Virus record (IMG/VR): IMGVR_UViG_3300003937_000097
Coordinates: 1-36,519 of that record
DNA length: 36,519 nt
Source: a virus
Reading direction: 5' to 3' (one strand)
The position numbers were made by a program, and so were the translations under genes. Of the stretch, positions 1-7,600 are shown in pieces; position 1 is the stretch's first letter; each line of letters starts with the position of its first letter. The notes beneath the pieces were generated by a model. It was not told where the DNA came from. It was given only the letters and a program-made list of their open reading frames with translations, and searched no databases.

Positions 1-20
1 CTTTTCTATATAAAACAAAA

Positions 21-209
21 ATGAACGAAAGGATACCGAGTATGCAAAAAAATCCCGGAGAAAATTTTACCACTGTGGAGGTCGATCCTGTCACAGGTGA
101 ATATGTAATTCAAGTGCCCGAGTGGATTATATCTGAGTATGGTTGGTATGAGGGTACACAGATCAATATGGAGGTTGATGGGCACAGTATCGTAATTACC
201 GAATGTTAG
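21..209 (+). CDS. AbrB/MazE-like small protein
   Basis: This encodes 62 residues. Residues about 20-62 follow the swapped-hairpin (SpoVT/AbrB/MazE) pattern: a short strand ending in 'VIQVPEWI', then 'GWYEGTQINMEV', then a terminal strand 'HSIVIT'. That matches the family layout of a Pro-containing loop, a helix, a Gly and an EG-turn. Proteins of this fold usually bind DNA as dimers, either as regulators or as antitoxins. No toxin partner lies next to it inside the window. The first 20 residues are polar and unlike the family. A sigma-70 type promoter starts three bases after the stop, so any regulatory role could concern the downstream genes; this is inference. It could instead be an unrelated small beta protein conserved in cyanophages. 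Confidence 0.6.
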   Translation: MNERIPSMQKNPGENFTTVEVDPVTGEYVIQVPEWIISEYGWYEGTQINMEVDGHSIVITEC

Positions 210-211
210 AG

Positions 212-240
212 TTGACTCACTCTTAGTAATAGAGTATAAT
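212..240 (+). promoter_or_regulatory. sigma-70 type promoter
   Basis: TTGACT at 212-217 and TATAAT at 235-240 are separated by exactly 17 bases, a near-perfect bacterial housekeeping promoter. The expected start site is near 247, about 32 bases ahead of the glycosyltransferase-like gene. A perfect 10-base palindrome, GAATCGATTC (248-257), lies at the predicted start. This suggests that the accessory cluster is read by host RNA polymerase early in infection, unlike the late genes downstream. Confidence 0.75.
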
Positions 241-278
241 TAATACTGAATCGATTCAAATTCAAACTTGACCTAATT

Positions 279-1034
279 ATGGCTAAAGGATTTACAGTAA
301 AGGCAAAATCACCAGTTGTACAGAAAGAACCTGAATGGGATTTTGCGAAAGCAAGAGAAATGGTTAAAGGGAAGACAGTAGTATTCTGTTTACCAGGTCG
401 CGGTGTATCATACACGTATCTGAAGAACTTTGTACAATTATGTTTTGATCTTGTACAGAACGGAGCAAGTATTCAGATCTCACAAGATTATAGTTCAATG
501 GTGAACTTCGCCCGTTGCAAGTGTTTGGGTGCTAATGTTCTTCGAGGACCTGATCAGAAACCTTGGGATGGTAAGTTACAGTATGATTATCAGTTATGGA
601 TTGATAGTGATATTGTGTTTAACACTGAGAAGTTCTATCAGTTAGTATTGATGGATAAGGATATTGCAAGTGGATGGTATTGTACTGAAGATGGTCAAAC
701 CACCTCGGTTGCACATTGGATGGATGAAGAAGATTTCCGTGGTAATGGTGGTGTTATGAACCACGAAACGCTTGAGAGTATTGCAAAGCGTCGTAAACCA
801 TTCACTGTAGACTATGCAGGTTTCGGTTGGTTGTTAATTAAGAATGGAGTCTTTGAACACGAAGGTCTTCCATATCCTTGGTTTGCACCGAAGATGCAAG
901 TCTTTGAATCTGGTGAAGTACAGGATATGTGTGGAGAAGATGTATCATTCTGTCTGGATGCAAAGGAAGCAGGATTTGAGATTTGGTGTGATCCTCGTAT
1001 CAGAGTTGGTCACGAAAAAACTCGCGTGATCTGA
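279..1034 (+). CDS. glycosyltransferase-like protein (GT-A fold)
   Basis: This is a 251-residue protein with the layout of small GT-A (GT2-like) glycosyltransferases. It has a beta strand 'KTVVFCLPGRG' near residue 32, a metal-binding DxD motif within 'WIDSDIVF' (D109, D111), an acidic 'GEDVSF' (E220, D221) that could supply the catalytic base, and a late His (H245 in 'VGHEKT') that often completes metal binding. The family transfers sugars from nucleotide-sugar donors; donor and acceptor cannot be read here. No membrane segment or signal peptide is visible, so it should act in the cytoplasm. It sits directly downstream of the sigma-70 promoter, which suggests early expression and possibly modification of a host or phage component; this is inference. 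The 61-residue frame inside it (844-1029) is a shadow. Confidence 0.68.
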   Translation: MAKGFTVKAKSPVVQKEPEWDFAKAREMVKGKTVVFCLPGRGVSYTYLKNFVQLCFDLVQNGASIQISQDYSSMVNFARCKCLGANVLRGPDQKPWDGKLQYDYQLWIDSDIVFNTEKFYQLVLMDKDIASGWYCTEDGQTTSVAHWMDEEDFRGNGGVMNHETLESIAKRRKPFTVDYAGFGWLLIKNGVFEHEGLPYPWFAPKMQVFESGEVQDMCGEDVSFCLDAKEAGFEIWCDPRIRVGHEKTRVI

Positions 1035-1035
1035 T

Positions 1036-1203
1036 ATGATCTCAGAATCGTATACAATTCTCCATAAGGGTAAAGTACTTTATGAGAACTTAACTCAGGA
1101 GAAGTATTTCGATACAATGGAGGATCTATCTCTCAAATTTTATGAGACGGGTTCTCCCAATCCTTCGGAACTTATAACACAAATTAATTCATTAGAGGAG
1201 TAA
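1036..1203 (+). CDS. small conserved hypothetical protein (55 aa)
   Basis: The ATG at 1036 lies two bases after the previous stop, and the frame runs for 55 codons to TAA at 1201-1203. The product starts 'MISESYTILHKGKVLYENLT' and then has an acidic segment with 'DTMEDLSLKFYETG'. It resembles the short 'YTILHKGKVLYENLT' proteins I recall from cyanomyoviruses, which have no assigned function. It has no membrane segment, Cys pair or nucleotide-binding motif. Coupling to the glycosyltransferase-like gene suggests co-transcription. Confidence 0.7.
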   Translation: MISESYTILHKGKVLYENLTQEKYFDTMEDLSLKFYETGSPNPSELITQINSLEE

Positions 1204-1205
1204 TT

Positions 1206-1352
1206 ATGGCTAAAGCAAAATCAGGTCTCGTGAAAGGTGATTATGTATCTGCCCCCGCGAAGAAGACTCGTCAAGGGAACGGAAAGAATACAAAATATAC
1301 CGCGACGTCTCGCAATGGGGCAAAGAAGGTATATCGCGGACAAGGTAAATAG
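1206..1352 (+). CDS. small basic hypothetical protein (48 aa)
   Basis: ATG at 1206 has a strong ribosome-binding site, GAGGAG at 1195-1200, five bases upstream and inside the end of the preceding gene. The 48-residue product is very basic (about 14 Lys/Arg) with the segments 'MAKAKSGLVKGDYV' and 'NGAKKVYRGQGK', and lacks acidic patches. Such composition suits nucleic-acid contact or an unfolded tail, but no family can be assigned. The strong RBS and the same-strand, 2-base spacing support a real gene. Confidence 0.68.
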   Translation: MAKAKSGLVKGDYVSAPAKKTRQGNGKNTKYTATSRNGAKKVYRGQGK

Positions 1353-1371
1353 GTAAAGTTGTGTATAGTTT

Positions 1372-2046
1372 ATGGCATGTTTGATTGCTAATCTTCCTTC
1401 ACAGGAAGTATGGGTCCGTAAAGAATATCTTACTGATCATCAATCTGGTCATGGTGAATTTGTAAAAGGCGTTTGGGTATCAGTTAAATCGATACCTGGG
1501 CGTGCTTTTTATTTTGAGACATATCTACCAGAATATGCTGCAATGTATGATAAGTTACCTATTAGCGCCTTTGTGGCAGATCCTGAAACTCCAACACCTG
1601 ATATGAGTTTACCTAACCTACAGTTCTGGAATTGTATGGATTATGGTGTAGTCAGTGTTGATAAGAAGTTCATTGGTTCAATGGACTTTGAATGTTATAC
1701 AAGAGATCACGGGAATGTAAAAGGAACTTATGTTTGTACTATAGATAATTATCATCATGATCCCGATTATGTTGATTGGGCAACAAGTGAAAATCCTGCA
1801 GAACATAAGTCTCATAACTTAATTGAACTTGAGAATGGTCAATATGCTTTATATCCTAATAATCGTCTTAGGATATTTGATAATAGTTTGACACCAGTTG
1901 AACCTAAGATGCCTGATTTTAAAGTCTCAACTCAGTACTATCAAGTTGAAAATGGTTATGACCGTTTAGGTATGGGTCGTGAAGATGAGTATCATTGGAA
2001 AACAGCAAAAGAACGTCAACAAGAGGAACAAGATGGAACCAATTAA
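1372..2046 (+). CDS. conserved cyanophage protein of unknown function (224 aa)
   Basis: This 224-residue soluble protein begins 'MACLIANLPSQEVWVRKEYL'. Aromatic-rich segments follow ('GRAFYFETYLPEYAAMYDKL', 'LQFWNCMDYGVV', 'TIDNYHHDPDYVDW'), and the tail is charged and Gln/Glu-rich ('KERQQEEQDG'). I recall close relatives as one of the strongly conserved hypotheticals of marine T4-like phages, often near baseplate genes, but know of no assigned role. It has no signal peptide or membrane segment and no recognisable catalytic motif, although the HH/D/D cluster near residue 127 could be checked for metal binding. Its 3' end overlaps the next small gene by 14 bases. Confidence 0.8.
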   Translation: MACLIANLPSQEVWVRKEYLTDHQSGHGEFVKGVWVSVKSIPGRAFYFETYLPEYAAMYDKLPISAFVADPETPTPDMSLPNLQFWNCMDYGVVSVDKKFIGSMDFECYTRDHGNVKGTYVCTIDNYHHDPDYVDWATSENPAEHKSHNLIELENGQYALYPNNRLRIFDNSLTPVEPKMPDFKVSTQYYQVENGYDRLGMGREDEYHWKTAKERQQEEQDGTN

Positions 2047-2158
2047 TGATTTTTTAGATAACCTTGCCGCAAAACAACACGAAAAACTAATTCGTGAAGT
2101 TGTTGGTGATAATAAAAACACGGATGAGGATGAAGGTCCACAAGATCTTTCTGAGTAA
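2033..2158 (+). CDS. small acidic hypothetical protein (41 aa)
   Basis: This starts inside the 3' end of the 224-aa gene (14-base overlap), with 'AAGAGG' just upstream acting as a ribosome-binding site. It encodes 41 residues: a helical N-terminus 'MEPINDFLDNLAAKQHEKLI' and a strongly acidic tail ('DEDEGPQDLSE'). Overlapping start codons of this kind are typical of translationally coupled phage genes. The function is unknown, and it is too short for family assignment. Confidence 0.6.
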   Translation: MEPINDFLDNLAAKQHEKLIREVVGDNKNTDEDEGPQDLSE

Positions 2159-2176
2159 CTACCAAAAAGAAAACTA

Positions 2177-2320
2177 ATGTCAAAATATCACGTAGATCGC
2201 GATGTTGAATATATGTACAAGATGTGGGGAACTACTAAATTGATTACAGATTATTGGTCCAAACCTAAAAAAACTAATGATCCTGAAGAAATAGTGGTTG
2301 AAAAGCAAAATCCTCAGTAA
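2177..2320 (+). CDS. small hypothetical protein (47 aa)
   Basis: ATG at 2177 opens a 47-codon frame that ends at 2320, immediately before the late promoter. The product begins 'MSKYHVDRDVEYMYKMWGTT' and is rich in aromatic and charged residues, with a loose C-terminal tail 'VVEKQNPQ'. I do not recognise a family. It is the last gene of the accessory cluster; the next gene, gp25, has its own late promoter. Confidence 0.58.
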   Translation: MSKYHVDRDVEYMYKMWGTTKLITDYWSKPKKTNDPEEIVVEKQNPQ

Positions 2321-2324
2321 GGGA

Positions 2325-2332
2325 TATAAATA
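2325..2332 (+). promoter_or_regulatory. T4-type late promoter ahead of gp25
   Basis: The sequence is an exact TATAAATA, the late-promoter core recognised in T4 by gp55-programmed RNA polymerase with the gp33/gp45 co-activators. It lies 24 bases before the gp25 ATG and after the stop of the last accessory gene, so transcription would begin about 12 bases upstream of the start codon. It probably drives the 25-6-giant operon. Confidence 0.85.
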
Positions 2333-2356
2333 AATTCAGGAAAATGTACCATAATA

Positions 2357-2758
2357 ATGTCAACTCGGAGGATTTCCAGAGCATTTAAAGATATCAGCCT
2401 TTCCTTTGATCCACATCCTGTGACAAAGGACCTACCTGTGCTGGTGAATGAACGTGCAATCATTAGATCTGTACGTAATATAGTCGAAACAATTCCGACT
2501 GAGCGATTTTTTAACGCAACCTTTGGTTCCGATATTCGTCGGAGCCTTTTTGGGTTTGTGGATATAGGTACTGCTCTTGTTATTGAAGAACAAATTTCAA
2601 ATTCAATTGGATTTTACGAACCTAGGATTGAAAATCTAAAGATTCAAGTTGATCCTCAACCAGATAATAATTCATTTAATTGTAATGTATTCTTCGATAT
2701 TGTTGGATTAGATATCCCAACCTCAAATTTTTCATTCATACTAGAGGCAACACGATAA
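2357..2758 (+). CDS. gp25: gp25-like baseplate wedge subunit
   Basis: This is a 133-residue protein of the T4 gp25 / P2 gpW family (T4 gp25 has 132 residues). It shows the family layout: an N-terminal 'FKDISLSFDPHPVTKDLPV', the helix 'NERAIIRSVRNIVET', the conserved turn 'RFFNATFGSDIRRSLFG', and the later 'IEEQISNSIGFYEPRI' helix followed by two beta strands. gp25 sits at the inner end of each baseplate wedge, beside gp6 and gp53, and helps start sheath assembly. It is the first gene after the late promoter and is followed 3 bases later by gp6. Confidence 0.95.
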   Translation: MSTRRISRAFKDISLSFDPHPVTKDLPVLVNERAIIRSVRNIVETIPTERFFNATFGSDIRRSLFGFVDIGTALVIEEQISNSIGFYEPRIENLKIQVDPQPDNNSFNCNVFFDIVGLDIPTSNFSFILEATR

Positions 2759-2761
2759 AAC

Positions 2762-4687
2762 ATGCCTTTTACACAGTTTACTAACTTAGATTTCGATCAG
2801 ATAAAAGCAGAAATCAAGTCATATCTCCGTTCTAATTCAAATTTTACGGATTTTGACTTTGAAGGATCGAATTTTTCCGTCCTAATCGATACTTTAGCGT
2901 ACAATACGTACATTAATGCATTCAATGCCAACCTGGCAGTGAATGAATCGTTCTTAGATGGAGCAACAGTCCGCGAAAACGTAGTTTCGTTGGCAAGGAA
3001 TATTGGATATGTACCAAGGTCAAAGAGTGCTGCAAAGGCACAAGTCACATTTTCGGTTCCAACTACCTCTACTAGTACTACTTTAACTCTCAATGCGGGT
3101 TTAGTTGCTGTTGGACCCTTTGATAATACATCATATCGTTTTTCAATACCTGAAAATATTACAACAACGATAAAAAATGGTGCTGCAACGTTTGGAACAG
3201 CAGATGCACCCATTGAGATCTTCCAAGGAACGTTATTAAGCAAACAATTCTTAGTTAATAATTCTGTTGATCAACGTTTTGTTCTTGATAATCCCAATAT
3301 TGATGCTTCTACAATTAGAACTTATGTCAAAGGAGTCAATGATACTGGTCTTGGAAGAGAATTTGCCAAGATTGATAACATTTTAAACATTGATAAGTCA
3401 TCTGAGATCTATTTGATTCAGGAAATTGCGGATGAGAGATATGAATTGCTATTTGGTGATGGATATTTTGGTAAAAAGTTAGAAAATAACTCTGTCATCA
3501 CGGTAAGATATATTATTACTGATGGTGAAGAAGGAAATGGTCCGAATACCTTCGATTTTCAAGGTAATTTGATCAATGAGAATGGTGTTAGAACCACTCC
3601 TACTGGTGCTATACCAATTACAGTCGTTCAGAGGGCGATAAATGGTGGTGAAATAGAGAATGTCTCTTCTATTAAGTACTTTGCCCCACGATTGTATTCC
3701 GCGCAGTACAGAGCGGTTACGTCAAGGGACTATGAAGCGATTATTTCTTCAATTTACTCCAATACTGAGTCGGTTGCAGTAGTTGGAGGTGAGGAATTGG
3801 TTCCACCACAGTTTGGAACGGTTCAAATTAGTATTAAACCCAAGAATGGGTCATATATTTCCGATTTTGATAAGCAAAACATCCTCAATAAACTTAAAAA
3901 GTATTCTATTGCGGGTATTAATCAAAAAATCATCGATCTTAAGGTTCTGCACGTTGAACTTGACTCTACAATTTACTATGATGTATCAAAAATTAGTAAT
4001 GCAAACGATTTAAAGACTAATATTACTGATACGTTATCAACATATTCAAAAGATGTTGATATGAATCGTTTTGGAGGTAGATTTAAGTACAGTAAAGTCC
4101 TTCAATTGATTGATAGAGTTGATAGTGCAATTACTTCTAATATAACAAAGGTTAGAATTAGAAGAGATATGAAATCATTACTTAATCAGTTCGCTCAATA
4201 CGAACTTTGCTTTGGTAATAGATTTCATATCAATCCTGCAGGATATAACATCAAGAGTACTGGTTTTACAATCACTGGATCAAGCGATATTGTTTATTTG
4301 ACTGACGTTCCAAATAAGGACGCATTAGGAAATCTTGATGGTAGTGGAAAAGGTGTTATATCTGCAATTAAAAAGACAAATACTGATCAATTACAAGTTG
4401 CTTTGAGAGGTGTTGGTACAGTTGATTATATTAAAGGTGAAATTCTTTTAAATACAATTAATATCACCTCAACCCAACAACAAAACGCCATTATTGAGGT
4501 TCAAGCATTCCCAGATTCTAATGATGTAATCGGGTTGAAAGATTTGTACCTCAGTTTAGACGTTTCAAGTAGTAGGATAAATACGATTAAAGATGTTATA
4601 GCATCTGGTGAAGACATTAGTGGTGTATCTTTTGCAAGAGAATACTATACTTCAAGTTACTCAAACGGAGACCTAGAGAGGAAATAA
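2762..4687 (+). CDS. gp6: gp6-like baseplate wedge subunit
   Basis: The 641-residue product is close to T4 gp6 (660). The N-terminus 'FTNLDFDQIKAEIKSYLRSN', followed by 'LIDTLAYNTYINAFNANLAV' and 'RENVVSLARNIGYVPRS', is the typical gp6 / baseplate-J-like core. The middle carries the strand-rich 'YELLFGDGYFGKKLENNSVI' region. gp6 forms the dimeric ring that ties the six wedges together and rearranges on contraction. The spacing is 3 bases after gp25 and 4 bases before the giant gene, so these are one operon. An opposite-strand frame at 2797-3243 is a shadow. Confidence 0.95.
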   Translation: MPFTQFTNLDFDQIKAEIKSYLRSNSNFTDFDFEGSNFSVLIDTLAYNTYINAFNANLAVNESFLDGATVRENVVSLARNIGYVPRSKSAAKAQVTFSVPTTSTSTTLTLNAGLVAVGPFDNTSYRFSIPENITTTIKNGAATFGTADAPIEIFQGTLLSKQFLVNNSVDQRFVLDNPNIDASTIRTYVKGVNDTGLGREFAKIDNILNIDKSSEIYLIQEIADERYELLFGDGYFGKKLENNSVITVRYIITDGEEGNGPNTFDFQGNLINENGVRTTPTGAIPITVVQRAINGGEIENVSSIKYFAPRLYSAQYRAVTSRDYEAIISSIYSNTESVAVVGGEELVPPQFGTVQISIKPKNGSYISDFDKQNILNKLKKYSIAGINQKIIDLKVLHVELDSTIYYDVSKISNANDLKTNITDTLSTYSKDVDMNRFGGRFKYSKVLQLIDRVDSAITSNITKVRIRRDMKSLLNQFAQYELCFGNRFHINPAGYNIKSTGFTITGSSDIVYLTDVPNKDALGNLDGSGKGVISAIKKTNTDQLQVALRGVGTVDYIKGEILLNTINITSTQQQNAIIEVQAFPDSNDVIGLKDLYLSLDVSSSRINTIKDVIASGEDISGVSFAREYYTSSYSNGDLERK

Positions 4688-4691
4688 AAAT

Positions 4692-7600
4692 ATGTCGAAT
4701 TTTGAGAAGAGAGTTCAACTCAATAAAATTATTGAGAGTCAACTTCCAGAATTTTTAGTTTCAGACTTCCCAAAAGCAGTTGATTTCTTTAAGCAATATT
4801 ATATTTCCCAAGAAAAGCAGGGAGGTAATATTGACCTTGTAGATAATCTTGATCGTTATCTTAGGGTAGATAATCTTGTTCCTGAAGTTGTTGTTGGTAA
4901 AACGGCATTATCCTCATCGATTTCTGCATCTGATACAACAATTGTAGTCACATCTACAAAAGGTTTTCCAGATGATTATGGTCTTCTGAAGATTGATAAT
5001 GAAATTATCACATACACTAGTAAAACTTCAACGACATTTACTGGATGTGTTCGTGGATTTACTGGTATTACTGGATATGATAGTGGTATATCAAATTTAA
5101 TTAATACTGTTAATAAGCAAAATGTTGTCTTTTCAGAAACTTCTGCAGAAGAACATTCAAACAATTCGACGGTTACTAACCTTAGTGCCCTCTTCTTACA
5201 AGAATTCTATAAAAAATTAAAGAGAACTTTCACACCAGGATTAGAAGAATATGAATTTGTTTCTGATCTTGATGTCGGTAACTTTATAAAGCATGCAAGA
5301 AACTTATACCAATCAAAAGGTATTGAAGAATCTATAAAAATTCTTTTTAAAGTTCTTTATGGTGTTGAAGCAAGTGTTATTGACCTTGAAGAAAGGCTTA
5401 TAAAACCATCTGCAGCAAATTATATTAGAAGAGAAACTATAGTTGTTGAGAGGATATCTGGAGATCCTTTTAAATTGGAAGGGCAAACTATCTTTAAATC
5501 TACAGATAGTGGAACAAGTGCATCTGTATCTGATGTAGAAATTTTTACAAGGAATAATGAGACTTTCTATAGACTTGGTCTCTTTATTGGATATAATGAT
5601 AGAGATTTAATTGAAGGGACATTTACAATTCCTGGATCTTCAAGAGTTCTTGAGAATGTTTCTGTTGGATCATCTGTTATCAATGTTGATTCTACGATTG
5701 GTTTTGGTCAAACTGGAACTGTTGTTGTAGGATCAAATGCAATTGATTACACTGCAAAGAGTATTAATCAATTTTATGGTTGTATCAATGTAGGTGCAGC
5801 GATCACAACGGGTACTAGAATCCGCTCTAATGAGTATGTTTATGGTTATGAGGACAATGACCTAACCAAGAGAGTAGACCTCCGTATAACGGGTGTACTG
5901 GCAGACTTCAATCCTCTCGGAAAACTCTCATTAATGGAAGTGGGAGAAGAAATAAAAGTAAGAAATGTTGGCGAAGTTATTACTAATCCAACAACTGACA
6001 GAACATATAAACAAATTTTTGCAAACTCTTGGATTTATAATACAAGTTCAAGTTACAATGTAGATACTATCAATGGTTCAATCTTTACATTATTAAGTGA
6101 TATTGATAAATCAAGTCTCAAAAGAGGTGATACTGTTGATATTGTAAATGGTTCTAATGTAGTTGGTTCTGGTGCAACTATTGTATCTGTTAGTGAACCT
6201 ACAAAAGAAGTTACTCTTGGTAATATTGTAGGTTTTGCCGCATCTACTGGTGTAAATTATAGTCTTCGTAGAAGAGTTGAGAAATCCGAAAGTGTTGGTG
6301 TAGCACTTTCTTTGGGCAATGATGTGTACATTGCAGACACTTTAAATGTGTATACTGATGAAAACGATGAGTTTGGATATATTACTTCAAACTCTTTACC
6401 ATCATATACAATCTATGATGATATTATTGAAAAAAATGCTGACAGTCTTGGTGAAAGAGACAATGTTTTCAACAACTATACTGTAGTAGTATTCCCAAGT
6501 GATGTCGATTTCTTAGATGGTGATGAAATTGTTTACACTGCAGAAACTCCAATTGCTGGTTTAGTTTCTAATGCATCATACTTCGTTAAAAAGTTTGTAG
6601 ATTCTACTGGAACAGTAATCAATAATAAAATTTACTTATATTCATCAAAAGCATTACTTAAAGGTAATGAATATATTAAACTTGATTATACTGTTTCTAG
6701 TGGTGGAGGATCCGGATCTCTTATAGGAACTCATACCTTCACTCTTAGAAGGCATGAAGATAGAGTTCTTTCCCCGAATCAAATTCTTAGAAAATTCTCT
6801 CTTAACACATCACTATCAGATGTAAAGAGTGAAAATAGAAAAATTGGTTCTATTGGACTTTTAGTTGATGGTACTCAGATTTCAAGTCCAGAATCTAGAG
6901 ATAAAATTTATTATGGACCAATCAGTGAGTTTGAAGTTTTAAATGGTGGAAAGGGATATGATGTTATTAATCCACCAAAAATTATTATTAGTAAACCCAT
7001 AGGACTTGGAAATACTAATGCACTTGTTGAACCTGTTATTGAAGGTATCGTCAATCAAATTTTAGTTGATCCTCAAGATTTTGACATTGAAAGTATTGAA
7101 GGTATATCTTTAATTGGTGGTAATGGTTCTGGGTGTCAACTTGAGCCTGTTATGGGGTCAAGATTTAGAGAACTTTCATTTGATAGTCGTGCTCTTTCTC
7201 TAGGAGGTGGAGTAGATATTGATAATGAAACTATTACTTTTAGTGACTTTCATAATCTTTTTGATGGTCAGCACTTGATCTATAATCAAAATGGACATAA
7301 TGCAATATCAATTGGTATAGCAAACGATCCTACACAATCTATTGAAGGAACTTTGGTGAGTGGTGATGAGTATGTTACAAAATTTGTAAATACCACCAGT
7401 ATCAAGTTATTCAAAACTGATGCTGATGCTTTAGCAGGAATTAATACTATTGGATTCTCTACAGCAACAACTGCTAGTGGTATTCATAAGTTCAGAACAT
7501 TATCAAGAAAAAATTTAAGAGAAGTTAAAGTTATTCAGTCTGGATCTGGATACACTTACAGAAAATTGAGAGTTTCTTCGTCAGGAATCTCTACAGAGTA

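Noticed and set aside
7-16. TATATAAAAC just before the first gene as a possible late promoter
   Set aside because: It matches the late core poorly and leaves almost no leader; the true upstream context is outside the window.
2797-3243. 148-codon open frame on the minus strand within gp6
   Set aside because: It lies entirely opposite a certain gp6 gene, has no family resemblance and no ribosome-binding site; it is a shadow of AT-biased codon use.
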